From an uncultured Magnetococcales bacterium (GTDB lineage Bacteria > Pseudomonadota > Magnetococcia > Magnetococcales > Magnetaquicoccaceae), in contig CAIWLA010000642.1 in assembly GCA_903913345.1 (NCBI GenBank), positions 1-9,614 of the forward strand: a stretch of 9,614 bases of DNA, in the 5' to 3' direction. Under the pieces are notes generated by a model. The model did no database searches, was not told where the DNA came from, and saw only the letters and a program-made list of their open reading frames with translations. Numbering within the stretch: the stretch's first letter is position 1; each line of letters starts with the position of its first letter. Of this stretch, positions 1 through 6,152 are shown piece after piece. A program made the position numbers and the translations under genes.

Positions 1-1
1 C

Positions 2-1324
2 ACCCAAAAAGAGCAACTGGAGCAACACCAGGAGCGGGTACAACAGGAGCTGGACATCAGCCAGCACCTGTTTACCAATATTGTGCGGGCGGGCAACCTG
101 CTGGACGCCCCCTGTCTCCGTCATCTCTCGGCCCCCATGTCCCAGTTCAATGGGGATCTGCTGGTGGCCAGTTACAACCCGGCGGGCGGGCTGCATGTCA
201 TGCTGGGGGATTTTACCGGTCACGGCCTGTCGGCGGCGGTCGGTGCCCTGCCCCTCTCCGAGCTTTTTTACGGCCTGACCGCACAGGGTTATTCCATCGG
301 GGATTTGGCCGAGGAGATGAATGCCAAGCTGCTGGCCATCATGCCCACCCGCATGTTTTGCGCCGCCTGTCTGTTGGAGGTGGATTTCCGCCAACAGAGC
401 CTGATGGTCTGGAATGGTGGCCTGCCAGACCTCCTCCTGGTGGATGGTCAGGGACGGTTGCAACAGCGTATCCTCTCCAACCATCTGCCCCTGGGTATCC
501 GGCCCTTCACCCCGGATGACCGCAAGGTGGGTATTTTTGAGTTGCGCAAGGATACACGGGTCTTTCTCTATTCGGATGGTCTGACCGAGGCCACGCGCGA
601 CGACAATGAAATGTTTGGCAGCGAGCGGCTGGAGGGCCATTTTGATGGCCACATCCCGCCCGATGAACTGTTCGATGCCATTCTCGCCAATCTGGACCGT
701 TTTCGTGGCCATGCCCAGCAAACGGATGACATCTCCCTTCTGGAGGTCAACTGTGCCCGTGGGGGTGAAGAACCGGTCAGCGAGCATCTCGGCCATGCCC
801 GCAAGACCATTCCGCCGACCAACTGGAGTTTGTCCTTTTTTTTCAGTCCCCAATTGTTGCAAACGGTGGATCCCCTGCCCGCCATCATCCATTCGGTCAT
901 GAATTTGCAAGCCCCGTCTGGCCATCGGGAGCGGATTTATACCACGTTGGCGGAGTTGTTTTCCAACGCCCTGGACCACGGTCTGCTGGGACTGGACACC
1001 CGCACCAAACGGACACCCGAAGGCTTTTTGCGCTATTACAGTCAACGGGAAGAGCGTCTGGCGGCCCTGAATCACGGTTTCATTCGTCTGGATCTCACCC
1101 ACATTCCCCAGTTGGATGACAATCAGCAAATCATCGGCGGGGAGATGCACATTCGCGTCGAGGATGGCGGGCCGGGTTTTGACCATCGCCACGTCCATTC
1201 CGCCCTGGAGGGCAATACCGGTCATGGGGGTCGGGGCATTGCCCTGGTCCGTTCTCTCTGCACCCAATTGGCCTATAATGATGAGGGCAATTGCGCAAAT
1301 GTTGTATATCGCTGGATTCTGTAG
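2..1324 (+). CDS. SpoIIE/PP2C-type serine phosphatase fused to a GHKL ATPase (RsbW-like) domain; 5' partial
   Basis: The frame is open to the left edge, so the N-terminus is missing; 440 residues are visible. Residues 1–25 are Gln/Glu-rich and look like a coiled coil, as found between a sensor or receiver domain and a SpoIIE domain. Residues about 45–250 are a PP2C/SpoIIE phosphatase with the expected metal-binding acidic residues: FNGD (Asp52), GDFTGHG (Asp70), YSDGLTEA (Asp192) and TDDIS (Asp242/243). Residues about 285–440 are a GHKL ATPase with an N-box (ELFSNALDHG), a G1 box (DGGPGFD) and a G2 box (GHGGRGIAL). This pairing occurs in partner-switching regulators such as Pseudomonas HsbR (receiver–phosphatase–anti-sigma kinase). 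There the phosphatase dephosphorylates a STAS-domain antagonist and the kinase domain phosphorylates or binds the partner. No STAS protein is visible here. A receiver domain upstream is my inference. The GTG at 83 is not a credible start because the homology extends upstream. Confidence 0.9.
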   Translation, partial: TQKEQLEQHQERVQQELDISQHLFTNIVRAGNLLDAPCLRHLSAPMSQFNGDLLVASYNPAGGLHVMLGDFTGHGLSAAVGALPLSELFYGLTAQGYSIGDLAEEMNAKLLAIMPTRMFCAACLLEVDFRQQSLMVWNGGLPDLLLVDGQGRLQQRILSNHLPLGIRPFTPDDRKVGIFELRKDTRVFLYSDGLTEATRDDNEMFGSERLEGHFDGHIPPDELFDAILANLDRFRGHAQQTDDISLLEVNCARGGEEPVSEHLGHARKTIPPTNWSLSFFFSPQLLQTVDPLPAIIHSVMNLQAPSGHRERIYTTLAELFSNALDHGLLGLDTRTKRTPEGFLRYYSQREERLAALNHGFIRLDLTHIPQLDDNQQIIGGEMHIRVEDGGPGFDHRHVHSALEGNTGHGGRGIALVRSLCTQLAYNDEGNCANVVYRWIL

Positions 1325-1330
1325 TATACT
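1302..1330 (+). promoter_or_regulatory. Candidate sigma70-type promoter for the CheX–CBS gene
   Basis: TTGTAT at 1302–1307 (4 of 6 matches to TTGACA) and TATACT at 1325–1330 (5 of 6 to TATAAT) are separated by exactly 17 nt. The predicted start would be near 1337, about 34 nt before the ATG at 1371. The -35 box lies inside the last codons of the phosphatase gene and the -10 box immediately follows its TAG stop. It is an AT-rich spot in GC-rich DNA. The call rests on consensus match and spacing only. Confidence 0.4.
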
Positions 1331-1370
1331 GTCTGGGTATCCTTCCCTGAACGTGAGCGAGCAAGATTGA

Positions 1371-2489
1371 ATGGAAACCTCTGAACCCATCAAAGAAAAA
1401 GCCAGATCATTCTTTCTGAATTACTGTCAAACCTTGTCGGAGGAGTTGAACACTCTGACCATGGCATCGGTGGTCTGCACCCTCGGCGAGGTCACTCTGC
1501 TGCGTGGGGCCGGAGATCTGGGACCATTGTTTGCAGCGGACCGGAGTCTGGCGCGGGCGGAAGAGGACTCGTCCGGTCTGGGTGATCTCCATCTGGTCTT
1601 CGACACCCCCATCTCCATTGCCCTGGCGGGCATGATGATGATGACAAATGAGGGCGTCATCCGCAGCAAGATGGCCAGTCGGGACTATGACGAAGAGTCC
1701 CACGAGGGGTTTCGCGAGGTGGCCACCCAGATTGTGGCCGCCATCAATCGCCAACTGGAGGAACTCGCGCCGGGGAGTCATCTCTATCTGGCCTCGGTCA
1801 AGCAGATCAGCCAGGGCAATATGCCGCCCACGCTGGATAACGACACCACCTATCTGTCGGCCAGCATTGAGATTACGGTGGGAGAGTTCGAGAGTGCCAC
1901 GGCCCATTGGCTCCTCTCCCGAAAACTGGCCGAACCCATCCTGAAGACCGCCATTCCCGGTTCTGCCAAGGAGATGGCGGGTCCGGGTGGTATGGAGGAG
2001 GAGCTGCCCGAAGAGGAGGATGACGCGTTGCCCCACACCGAGCCGGGCGAGTTGCTTGCCCCCCAGGTGGCGGGCAGTGTCCGGCTGGTGATGACGGAGA
2101 CGCCGTTCACCTTGAAGGAGGAGGAAAAGGTGATGCGGGGGATCACGGCCATCACCCAGGATGGGTATCGGTATATCGGCATCGAGCGCAAGGGTGCCCT
2201 GATCCGGGTGCTCAGCCAGAGTGACATTCATCAGGTCATGGGATCTTTTTATGGCAGCGGACCGCCGATCCCTCGGGACAAGGCCCTGTATGCCCTGCCG
2301 ATCGGCAAGTTGAATGTCCAGCAAAATCTGATCAAAATCGGCACCGATGGTTCGATCAACGAGGCGGCGGATTTAATGCGGCAGCACCGGCTGCACGCCC
2401 TGCCCGTGGTCAGCAACCGGGGCACGTTGCGGGGGTTTGTGCCGATCCATGCGGTGGTGGATTATTTCCGGCGGATGGGGAAGAAGTAG
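1371..2489 (+). CDS. CheX/CheC-like domain protein with C-terminal CBS domain pair
   Basis: The product has 372 residues. The ATG follows an in-frame TGA directly, which fixes it as the first possible ATG; no strong Shine-Dalgarno is seen. Residues about 10–190 resemble the CheX/CheC chemotaxis phosphatase fold: a GDLHLVF strand followed by a hydrophobic helix (residues 71–91), then an acidic stretch and helix with E116-V-A-T119, where CheX/CheC have E-x-x-N. The catalytic Asn is thus replaced by Thr, so CheY-P phosphatase activity is doubtful. Residues about 200–235 are an acidic, Pro-rich linker. Residues about 238–290 and 310–368 look like two CBS motifs; the second is the clearer (RLHALPVVSNRGTLRGFVPI), and such pairs usually bind adenine nucleotides. 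It lies 46 nt after the SpoIIE–ATPase gene, which suggests a shared regulatory role, perhaps as a nucleotide-sensing partner. The N-terminal assignment is by pattern only; the CBS assignment is firmer. Confidence 0.65.
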   Translation: METSEPIKEKARSFFLNYCQTLSEELNTLTMASVVCTLGEVTLLRGAGDLGPLFAADRSLARAEEDSSGLGDLHLVFDTPISIALAGMMMMTNEGVIRSKMASRDYDEESHEGFREVATQIVAAINRQLEELAPGSHLYLASVKQISQGNMPPTLDNDTTYLSASIEITVGEFESATAHWLLSRKLAEPILKTAIPGSAKEMAGPGGMEEELPEEEDDALPHTEPGELLAPQVAGSVRLVMTETPFTLKEEEKVMRGITAITQDGYRYIGIERKGALIRVLSQSDIHQVMGSFYGSGPPIPRDKALYALPIGKLNVQQNLIKIGTDGSINEAADLMRQHRLHALPVVSNRGTLRGFVPIHAVVDYFRRMGKK

Positions 2490-2511
2490 CAAGGGGGATG
2501 GAAGGAATGGA

Positions 2512-2521
2512 GTTGGCCAAC
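2512..2521. promoter_or_regulatory. Perfect 10-bp palindrome upstream of the VapB gene, possible operator
   Basis: GTTGGCCAAC is a perfect palindrome lying 23 nt before the vapB-like ATG, in the 55-nt gap after the CBS gene. VapB antitoxins commonly autoregulate by binding inverted repeats at this position, so an operator role is plausible. No matching second copy or convincing -35/-10 pair was found, and a 10-bp palindrome can arise by chance. Confidence 0.25.
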
Positions 2522-2544
2522 AGAGACCACCGTGAGGGACCGCC

Positions 2545-2796
2545 ATGACGACCACGATTGAAATCAATGAGGCATTGCTGTTCAGTGCCCAACATGTGGC
2601 ACACCAACGCAATCAGAGTCTTCGACAGGTGGTGGAGTCGGCCTTGCGCTCCTTTGTGGAGCAGGAACAGAAGGAGGGGGAGAGAGGTTTTCGCCTACGC
2701 AAAGGTACCTTCCGAGGCAACGGTCTCCAGCTAGGTATCCGAGAGGGTGATTGGGCGGCCGTTCGCGAACGGATCTACGATGATCAGGAATCATGA
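2545..2796 (+). CDS. vapB: VapB-family type II antitoxin
   Basis: The product has 83 residues. The start is supported by GAGGG at 2534–2538, 6 nt before the ATG. Residues 1–42 (starting MTTTIEINEALL, then a helix with SLRQVVESALRSFVEQ) fit the short DNA-binding/dimerisation segment of VapB antitoxins. The C-terminal part, with FRLRKGTFRGNGLQ followed by GDWAAVRERIYDD, is the conserved toxin-wrapping tail of the VapB subgroup paired with VapC toxins that begin MIA-DTNILVYAHR. The gene appears complete. Its stop overlaps the next start as ATGA at 2793–2796, the usual antitoxin–toxin coupling. The toxin that should follow is present only as its first 16–20 codons, so this antitoxin has no intact toxin partner in the window. 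Its own DNA-binding repression may persist. Confidence 0.85.
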   Translation: MTTTIEINEALLFSAQHVAHQRNQSLRQVVESALRSFVEQEQKEGERGFRLRKGTFRGNGLQLGIREGDWAAVRERIYDDQES

Positions 2797-2852
2797 TCGC
2801 CATAGATACCAATATTCTGGTCTACGCCCATCGGGAAGAGTTCCCCTTTTTT
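2793..2852 (+). pseudogene. vapC: vapC 5' remnant (about 20 codons of a PIN-domain toxin gene)
   Basis: Only the first beta-strand and first catalytic Asp (Asp5) of the PIN domain remain. Family members are usually about 125–140 residues and need further conserved acidic residues, none of which is seen downstream in any frame before the next gene. The retained piece matches the toxin normally coupled to this type of VapB. The breakpoint lies between about 2841 and 2871. Confidence 0.75.
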
Positions 2853-3116
2853 CCGATTGCTGATGCCCGACTCACAGCCAAGCGGGATCTGAAAGATCTG
2901 GAAGGGCAACTCGCCACCAGGGCGGATCTGATCAGGATAGACGGACACCTCCTGGAATTAAAACGCGACTTCAAAGAAAACGATCTTTCCGTTAAACGCG
3001 ACATCAAAGAACTCGAACTCCGCATGGCCGCAGAAATAGCCCCGCTCAAATGGGGGATGGCGGTCTATGTCGGTGGCATTATCGCGCTCATCCTCAAAAC
3101 CTTTTTCCCGCACTGA
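2793..3116 (+). CDS. Chimeric ORF: VapC N-terminus joined to a DUF1640-like coiled-coil membrane protein
   Basis: The ORF encodes 107 residues. Residues 1–16 (MIAIDTNILVYAHREE) are a textbook start of a VapC PIN-domain ribonuclease, with the first catalytic Asp at position 5. After about residue 20 all PIN similarity stops. From residue about 27 the protein is a charged coiled coil with three copies of a KRDhKE-type motif (AKRDLKDLE, LKRDFKEND, VKRDIKELE), then one hydrophobic segment at about residues 89–105 (WGMAVYVGGIIALILKTFF). That layout is typical of the small DUF1640-like proteins whose function is unknown. No other good in-frame start exists for the coiled-coil part, so it would be translated from the vapC start, coupled to vapB through the ATGA overlap. 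The likely origin is an in-frame deletion or recombination joining vapC to the neighbouring gene. It cannot act as a VapC nuclease because the other PIN acidic residues are gone. Whether the product is made or useful is unknown. Confidence 0.7.
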   Translation: MIAIDTNILVYAHREEFPFFPIADARLTAKRDLKDLEGQLATRADLIRIDGHLLELKRDFKENDLSVKRDIKELELRMAAEIAPLKWGMAVYVGGIIALILKTFFPH

Positions 3117-3166
3117 CCCACCCCCCGTCGCGGACAGGGACAGAAAAACACCCGGAATGAATCACC

Positions 3167-3427
3167 TCATCCCTGACGATGGGTCACCACATAATCACAC
3201 AACACCGCATTGAGACGGGACTGCCACCCCTCGCCAAAGGACTTGAAATATTCCACCACCTCCTGATCAAGCCGTAAAGAAATGGGCACTTTGGCCAACA
3301 CGGAAGGTGGCGCACCGATACGCATCGGCATATCAGGGTGGATCTCCCGAATGGGACGCATCTGCTTGAAATCTTCCAAGGTCAGTTCCCTGACCTCTCC
3401 CTCGTCATCGATCAACGGCTTGTCCAT
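3167..3427 (-). CDS. brnA: BrnA/DUF4415-family antitoxin, no BrnT beside it
   Basis: The protein is 86 residues when started at the ATG at 3427. That start is preceded by GGGGAG about 10 nt upstream; a TTG nine codons earlier is a poorer choice. The N-terminal half (EVRELTLEDFKQMRPIREIHP) and the C-terminal ribbon-helix-helix part (KVPISLRLDQEVVEYFKSFG, then GWQSRLNAVLCDYV) match BrnA/DUF4415 proteins, DNA-binding antitoxins that neutralise the RNase BrnT. In standard loci brnT lies directly upstream. Here the gene upstream is der, whose stop is 33 nt away, so the toxin is absent locally. It may be transcribed as the tail of the der operon. It could be an orphan antitoxin acting on a distant BrnT, an autonomous repressor, or a leftover. 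Family assignment is good; function here is uncertain. Confidence 0.8.
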   Translation of the reverse strand: MDKPLIDDEGEVRELTLEDFKQMRPIREIHPDMPMRIGAPPSVLAKVPISLRLDQEVVEYFKSFGEGWQSRLNAVLCDYVVTHRQG

Positions 3428-3460
3428 ATATTTCCATCTCCCCGGACCCCGCAACCGTTT

Positions 3461-4933
3461 TCAACACTTCGCACAACCCCGATGTTTGGTCTCCACCTTG
3501 CCCGGCGGGGGGGCGTAGGGGTTTTCGCCGCTGCTCGCCCGGAAAATAATCCGAATCGTCACCCCGATAAATTTAAAATGGTCCCGCAACTGGTTTTCCA
3601 GATACCGCCGATAGGTCTCATGCACCTCCACCTCCCGGTTGGTAAACAAGACGAGGGTCGGCGGATTGGTCGATACCTGCGTGGCATAGCGAATCTTGAC
3701 CACCCGCCCCCCCTGTCGCGGCGGCGGATGCTGGGCCGTGACATCGATCAACCACCGATTCAAGGCACCCGTCGAAATACGCAAACGGTTCGATTCCCAA
3801 ACCCGAAAGGCCGTCGGCAACAACGGCTGCATCCCCATCCCCGTCTTGGCCGAAAAAAACAGTACCGGCGCGTGGGTGAATTGGGGAAAGGCCTCCTCCA
3901 CCTCGGCCAGAAATTTTTTCCGATCCCCACCCGAACGATCCCGACCCCCGGAACCCGTCCGCCGCTCCGCCGCCGCACGCCCCTCCACCACATCCCACTT
4001 GTTGACCGCCAATACCAGACCACACCCCGCCTCCGCCGCCAGATTGGCAATCCGGCGGTCCTGATCCGTGATGCCCCGCTCCGCATCCAGCAACAATACC
4101 GCCACCTGGGCACGATCCATGGCCCGTATCGCCGCCAAAACGGCATATTTTTCAATCCGCAGGGAAATACGACTCTTTTTGCGAATCCCCGCCGTGTCCA
4201 CCAGGATAAAACGCCGACCCGAACCATCCCATACCGGCAGATCGATGGCATCCCGCGTCGTCCCCGGCTGATCGGAGACCACCAGACGCGACGCCCCCAC
4301 CATCCGGTTGATCAAGGTGCTCTTGCCCGCATTGGGACAACCCACCACCGCCACCCGGATCTCCTCCGCCGCCGCCTCATCCACCAGCGGCTCCGGGACG
4401 GGTTCCCCCTGACCATCCAGTTGCGCAAACAGCCGACCGATCAAACCATCCAACCCCTGGGCATGGGTGGCCGAAATGGCCAACAGGGGATGCAGACCCA
4501 GACGGTGAAATTCCAGGACCATCTCCTGCCCGGATCGCCCCTCCGCCTTGTTGATCGCACAGACCAGGGGCTTCCCCGAACGACGCAACAACTCCGCCAC
4601 CACCCAGTCATCGGCCAACGGCCCCGTCTGGGCATCCGTCACAAAAATAATCCCATCCGCCTCCTGGATCGCCACCAGCGTCTGTTCCCGCATGGAGGCC
4701 GTCACCGGTTCGGCCCCCTCCGCCTCAAACCCGCCGGTATCCACCACCCGGAAACGATACCCACCCTGGCTCGCCGCACCATATTGACGATCCCGCGTCA
4801 AACCCGGCGTATCATCCACCAGTGCCGCTCGACTGCGGGTCAAACGGTTGAACAACGACGACTTTCCCACATTGGGACGTCCCACCAGGGCAATCAGCGG
4901 TACCGATCGGGCACCCTCAGAATCAGAAATCAT
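3461..4933 (-). CDS. der: Der (EngA), double-GTPase ribosome assembly factor
   Basis: Der is an essential GTPase with two tandem G domains and a KH-like C-terminal domain that acts in 50S subunit maturation. I place the start at the ATG at 4933 (490 residues), because the first strand and P-loop then follow immediately as in the family; the reading frame continues upstream inside bamB but encodes an unlikely Trp-rich lead. G domain 1: P-loop GRPNVGKSS (18–26), DTPGLTRD (41–48), DTGG (65–68), NKAE (128–131), SATH (154–157). G domain 2: GCPNAGKST (198–206), GTTRDAI (224–230), DTAGIRKK (246–253), NKWD (311–314), SAKTGMG (361–367). The KH-like domain spans about 380–470 and is followed by a basic tail with two Cys. 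Two peculiarities are Glu in place of Asp in the first G4 motif, and a Gly/Arg-rich insertion at about 318–338 after NKWD. It overlaps the end of bamB by 11 nt with no good Shine-Dalgarno, suggesting translational coupling. Confidence 0.96.
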   Translation of the reverse strand: MISDSEGARSVPLIALVGRPNVGKSSLFNRLTRSRAALVDDTPGLTRDRQYGAASQGGYRFRVVDTGGFEAEGAEPVTASMREQTLVAIQEADGIIFVTDAQTGPLADDWVVAELLRRSGKPLVCAINKAEGRSGQEMVLEFHRLGLHPLLAISATHAQGLDGLIGRLFAQLDGQGEPVPEPLVDEAAAEEIRVAVVGCPNAGKSTLINRMVGASRLVVSDQPGTTRDAIDLPVWDGSGRRFILVDTAGIRKKSRISLRIEKYAVLAAIRAMDRAQVAVLLLDAERGITDQDRRIANLAAEAGCGLVLAVNKWDVVEGRAAAERRTGSGGRDRSGGDRKKFLAEVEEAFPQFTHAPVLFFSAKTGMGMQPLLPTAFRVWESNRLRISTGALNRWLIDVTAQHPPPRQGGRVVKIRYATQVSTNPPTLVLFTNREVEVHETYRRYLENQLRDHFKFIGVTIRIIFRASSGENPYAPPPGKVETKHRGCAKC

Positions 4934-6152
4934 ACCGCAAAAAATTACCCTCATTGGTCCAGAGAAAAACAGAATGATCCACCACCACCGGATCGGCCAG
5001 TATGGCATCACTCAACCGATCCATACCCAACACCTGACCCGTACCACCATCCAACGTGATCAATCGTCCCCGATTGTCGGCCACCAGCACCTTGGAACCC
5101 ATGGCCACCGGCGCGGTCAAAAGACCATCACTGACCCGCGTGCGCCACAATTCCGCCCCCTCCCCGGCACTCAACGCCACCACATTCCCGTCCATGTCCG
5201 AGAAAACGAGATGGTTGCCCAACAGGCATGGCCGCTGAATGGACGACATCTTGTGTTCCCAGATCCGTCCCCCATTGCGCGGCGCGAGGGCCACGGCTCG
5301 ACCTTGATGGTTGACCGCAAAGACCTTTTTCACCCCCACCACCGGGGCATCACTCTCCCGTGAGACGACAACACCGGCACCCACCCCCTGCAAGAGATCC
5401 AACTCACTGCGCCCACCCGAAACGGATAGATTGTCCACCCAGAGCGGGATGCCATTCTCCACCGAGAGGGCAAAGAGATCCCCGGACGAATAGCCCACAT
5501 AAACCACAGGACCGTCCAGCGTAGGCGTCGCCGCCCCCATGACCACCAACGCCTCCGGCGGCGTGGAGTGCATCCACAACCGCTTCCCGTCTGCCGCGTT
5601 CAGGGCATAGGTGCGGTTGTCCAGGGTCAGAAACAATACCTTGCCACCACCCACCACGGGGGCAGAGACCACCGGAGCCGACACCTCCGACCGCCACAAC
5701 ACCGTGCCCGACTCCCGATCAAAGGCCACCATCTCCCCCGACCGCGTGCCCGCAAAGACCCGCTGCCCATCCACCGCCACCCCACCCGTCACCCGATCTC
5801 CCGCCGCCGCCTCCCAGACGAGTTCACCGCTCTCCCGCGCCAACCGCGCCACCCGACCATGGAACGTGCCGACAAAAACATCGGTATCGGTCACCACAAC
5901 CTGCCTCGGATGCTGCCAGTATTGACCCGGCCAACGGGAGACACGCTCCCTCCAGACCCGGGTCAGGCCGGTGGACTCCTTCGTCTGCGGCTCGATAAAG
6001 GTGACAACCTCCTCCACCACCTTGGGGGCCTCCTTGGGGGCCTCCTTGGAGGCCTCCTTGGAAGTACCCTGGAAGGGATTGCTCCAGGAGGAACAACCCG
6101 ATACCGACAACAAAAAGAGCAATGCCCAGACCGTTCTCATCCAATGGTTCAT
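4923..6152 (-). CDS. bamB: BamB, outer-membrane beta-barrel assembly lipoprotein (PQQ-type beta-propeller)
   Basis: The protein has 409 residues. It starts with a lipoprotein signal peptide (Met1–Gly19, lipobox V-S-G-Cys20); Ser at +2 points to the outer membrane. A Lys/Glu/Pro linker made of KEAS/KEAP repeats follows at about 32–44. From about residue 80 to the end come repeated beta-propeller blades of the PQQ type, with the recurring pattern G-V-A-x-D-R-E-S-G-x-L-V-W (for example LARESGELVWEA and FDRESGTVLWRS). BamB is a BAM-complex subunit that binds BamA and helps insert barrel proteins. The start is supported by a very strong GGGGAGGAG 5 nt upstream and an ATGA overlap with the end of yfgM. 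Downstream der begins within its last codons. A second Met at residue 5 is an alternative start and would still leave the lipobox intact. Confidence 0.93.
   Translation of the reverse strand: MNHWMRTVWALLFLLSVSGCSSWSNPFQGTSKEASKEAPKEAPKVVEEVVTFIEPQTKESTGLTRVWRERVSRWPGQYWQHPRQVVVTDTDVFVGTFHGRVARLARESGELVWEAAAGDRVTGGVAVDGQRVFAGTRSGEMVAFDRESGTVLWRSEVSAPVVSAPVVGGGKVLFLTLDNRTYALNAADGKRLWMHSTPPEALVVMGAATPTLDGPVVYVGYSSGDLFALSVENGIPLWVDNLSVSGGRSELDLLQGVGAGVVVSRESDAPVVGVKKVFAVNHQGRAVALAPRNGGRIWEHKMSSIQRPCLLGNHLVFSDMDGNVVALSAGEGAELWRTRVSDGLLTAPVAMGSKVLVADNRGRLITLDGGTGQVLGMDRLSDAILADPVVVDHSVFLWTNEGNFLRYDF
6022..6057 (-). repeat. 12-bp tandem repeat in the BamB linker
   Basis: Three consecutive 12-nt units (plus strand TTGGGGGCCTCC twice, then TTGGAGGCCTCC) code on the minus strand for the KEAS/KEAP linker just after the lipidated Cys. 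The repeat is in frame, so gain or loss of a unit would change linker length by four residues without a frameshift. Confidence 0.85.

Noticed and set aside
3114..3186. 7-bp inverted repeat TGACCCA/TGGGTCA across the convergent junction, as a terminator
   Set aside because: The loop would be 59 nt and no T-run follows in either direction; most likely chance.
4934..5011. A 26-codon upstream extension of der with a hydrophobic Trp-rich stretch (possible membrane anchor)
   Set aside because: It lies inside bamB in another frame, and Der is a soluble protein that normally starts just before its first P-loop strand.
3338..5059. A 573-codon open frame on the plus strand opposite der and the end of bamB
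   Set aside because: Its Pro/Arg/His-rich translation has no family resemblance, and the opposite strand encodes an unmistakable Der; it is a high-GC antisense shadow.
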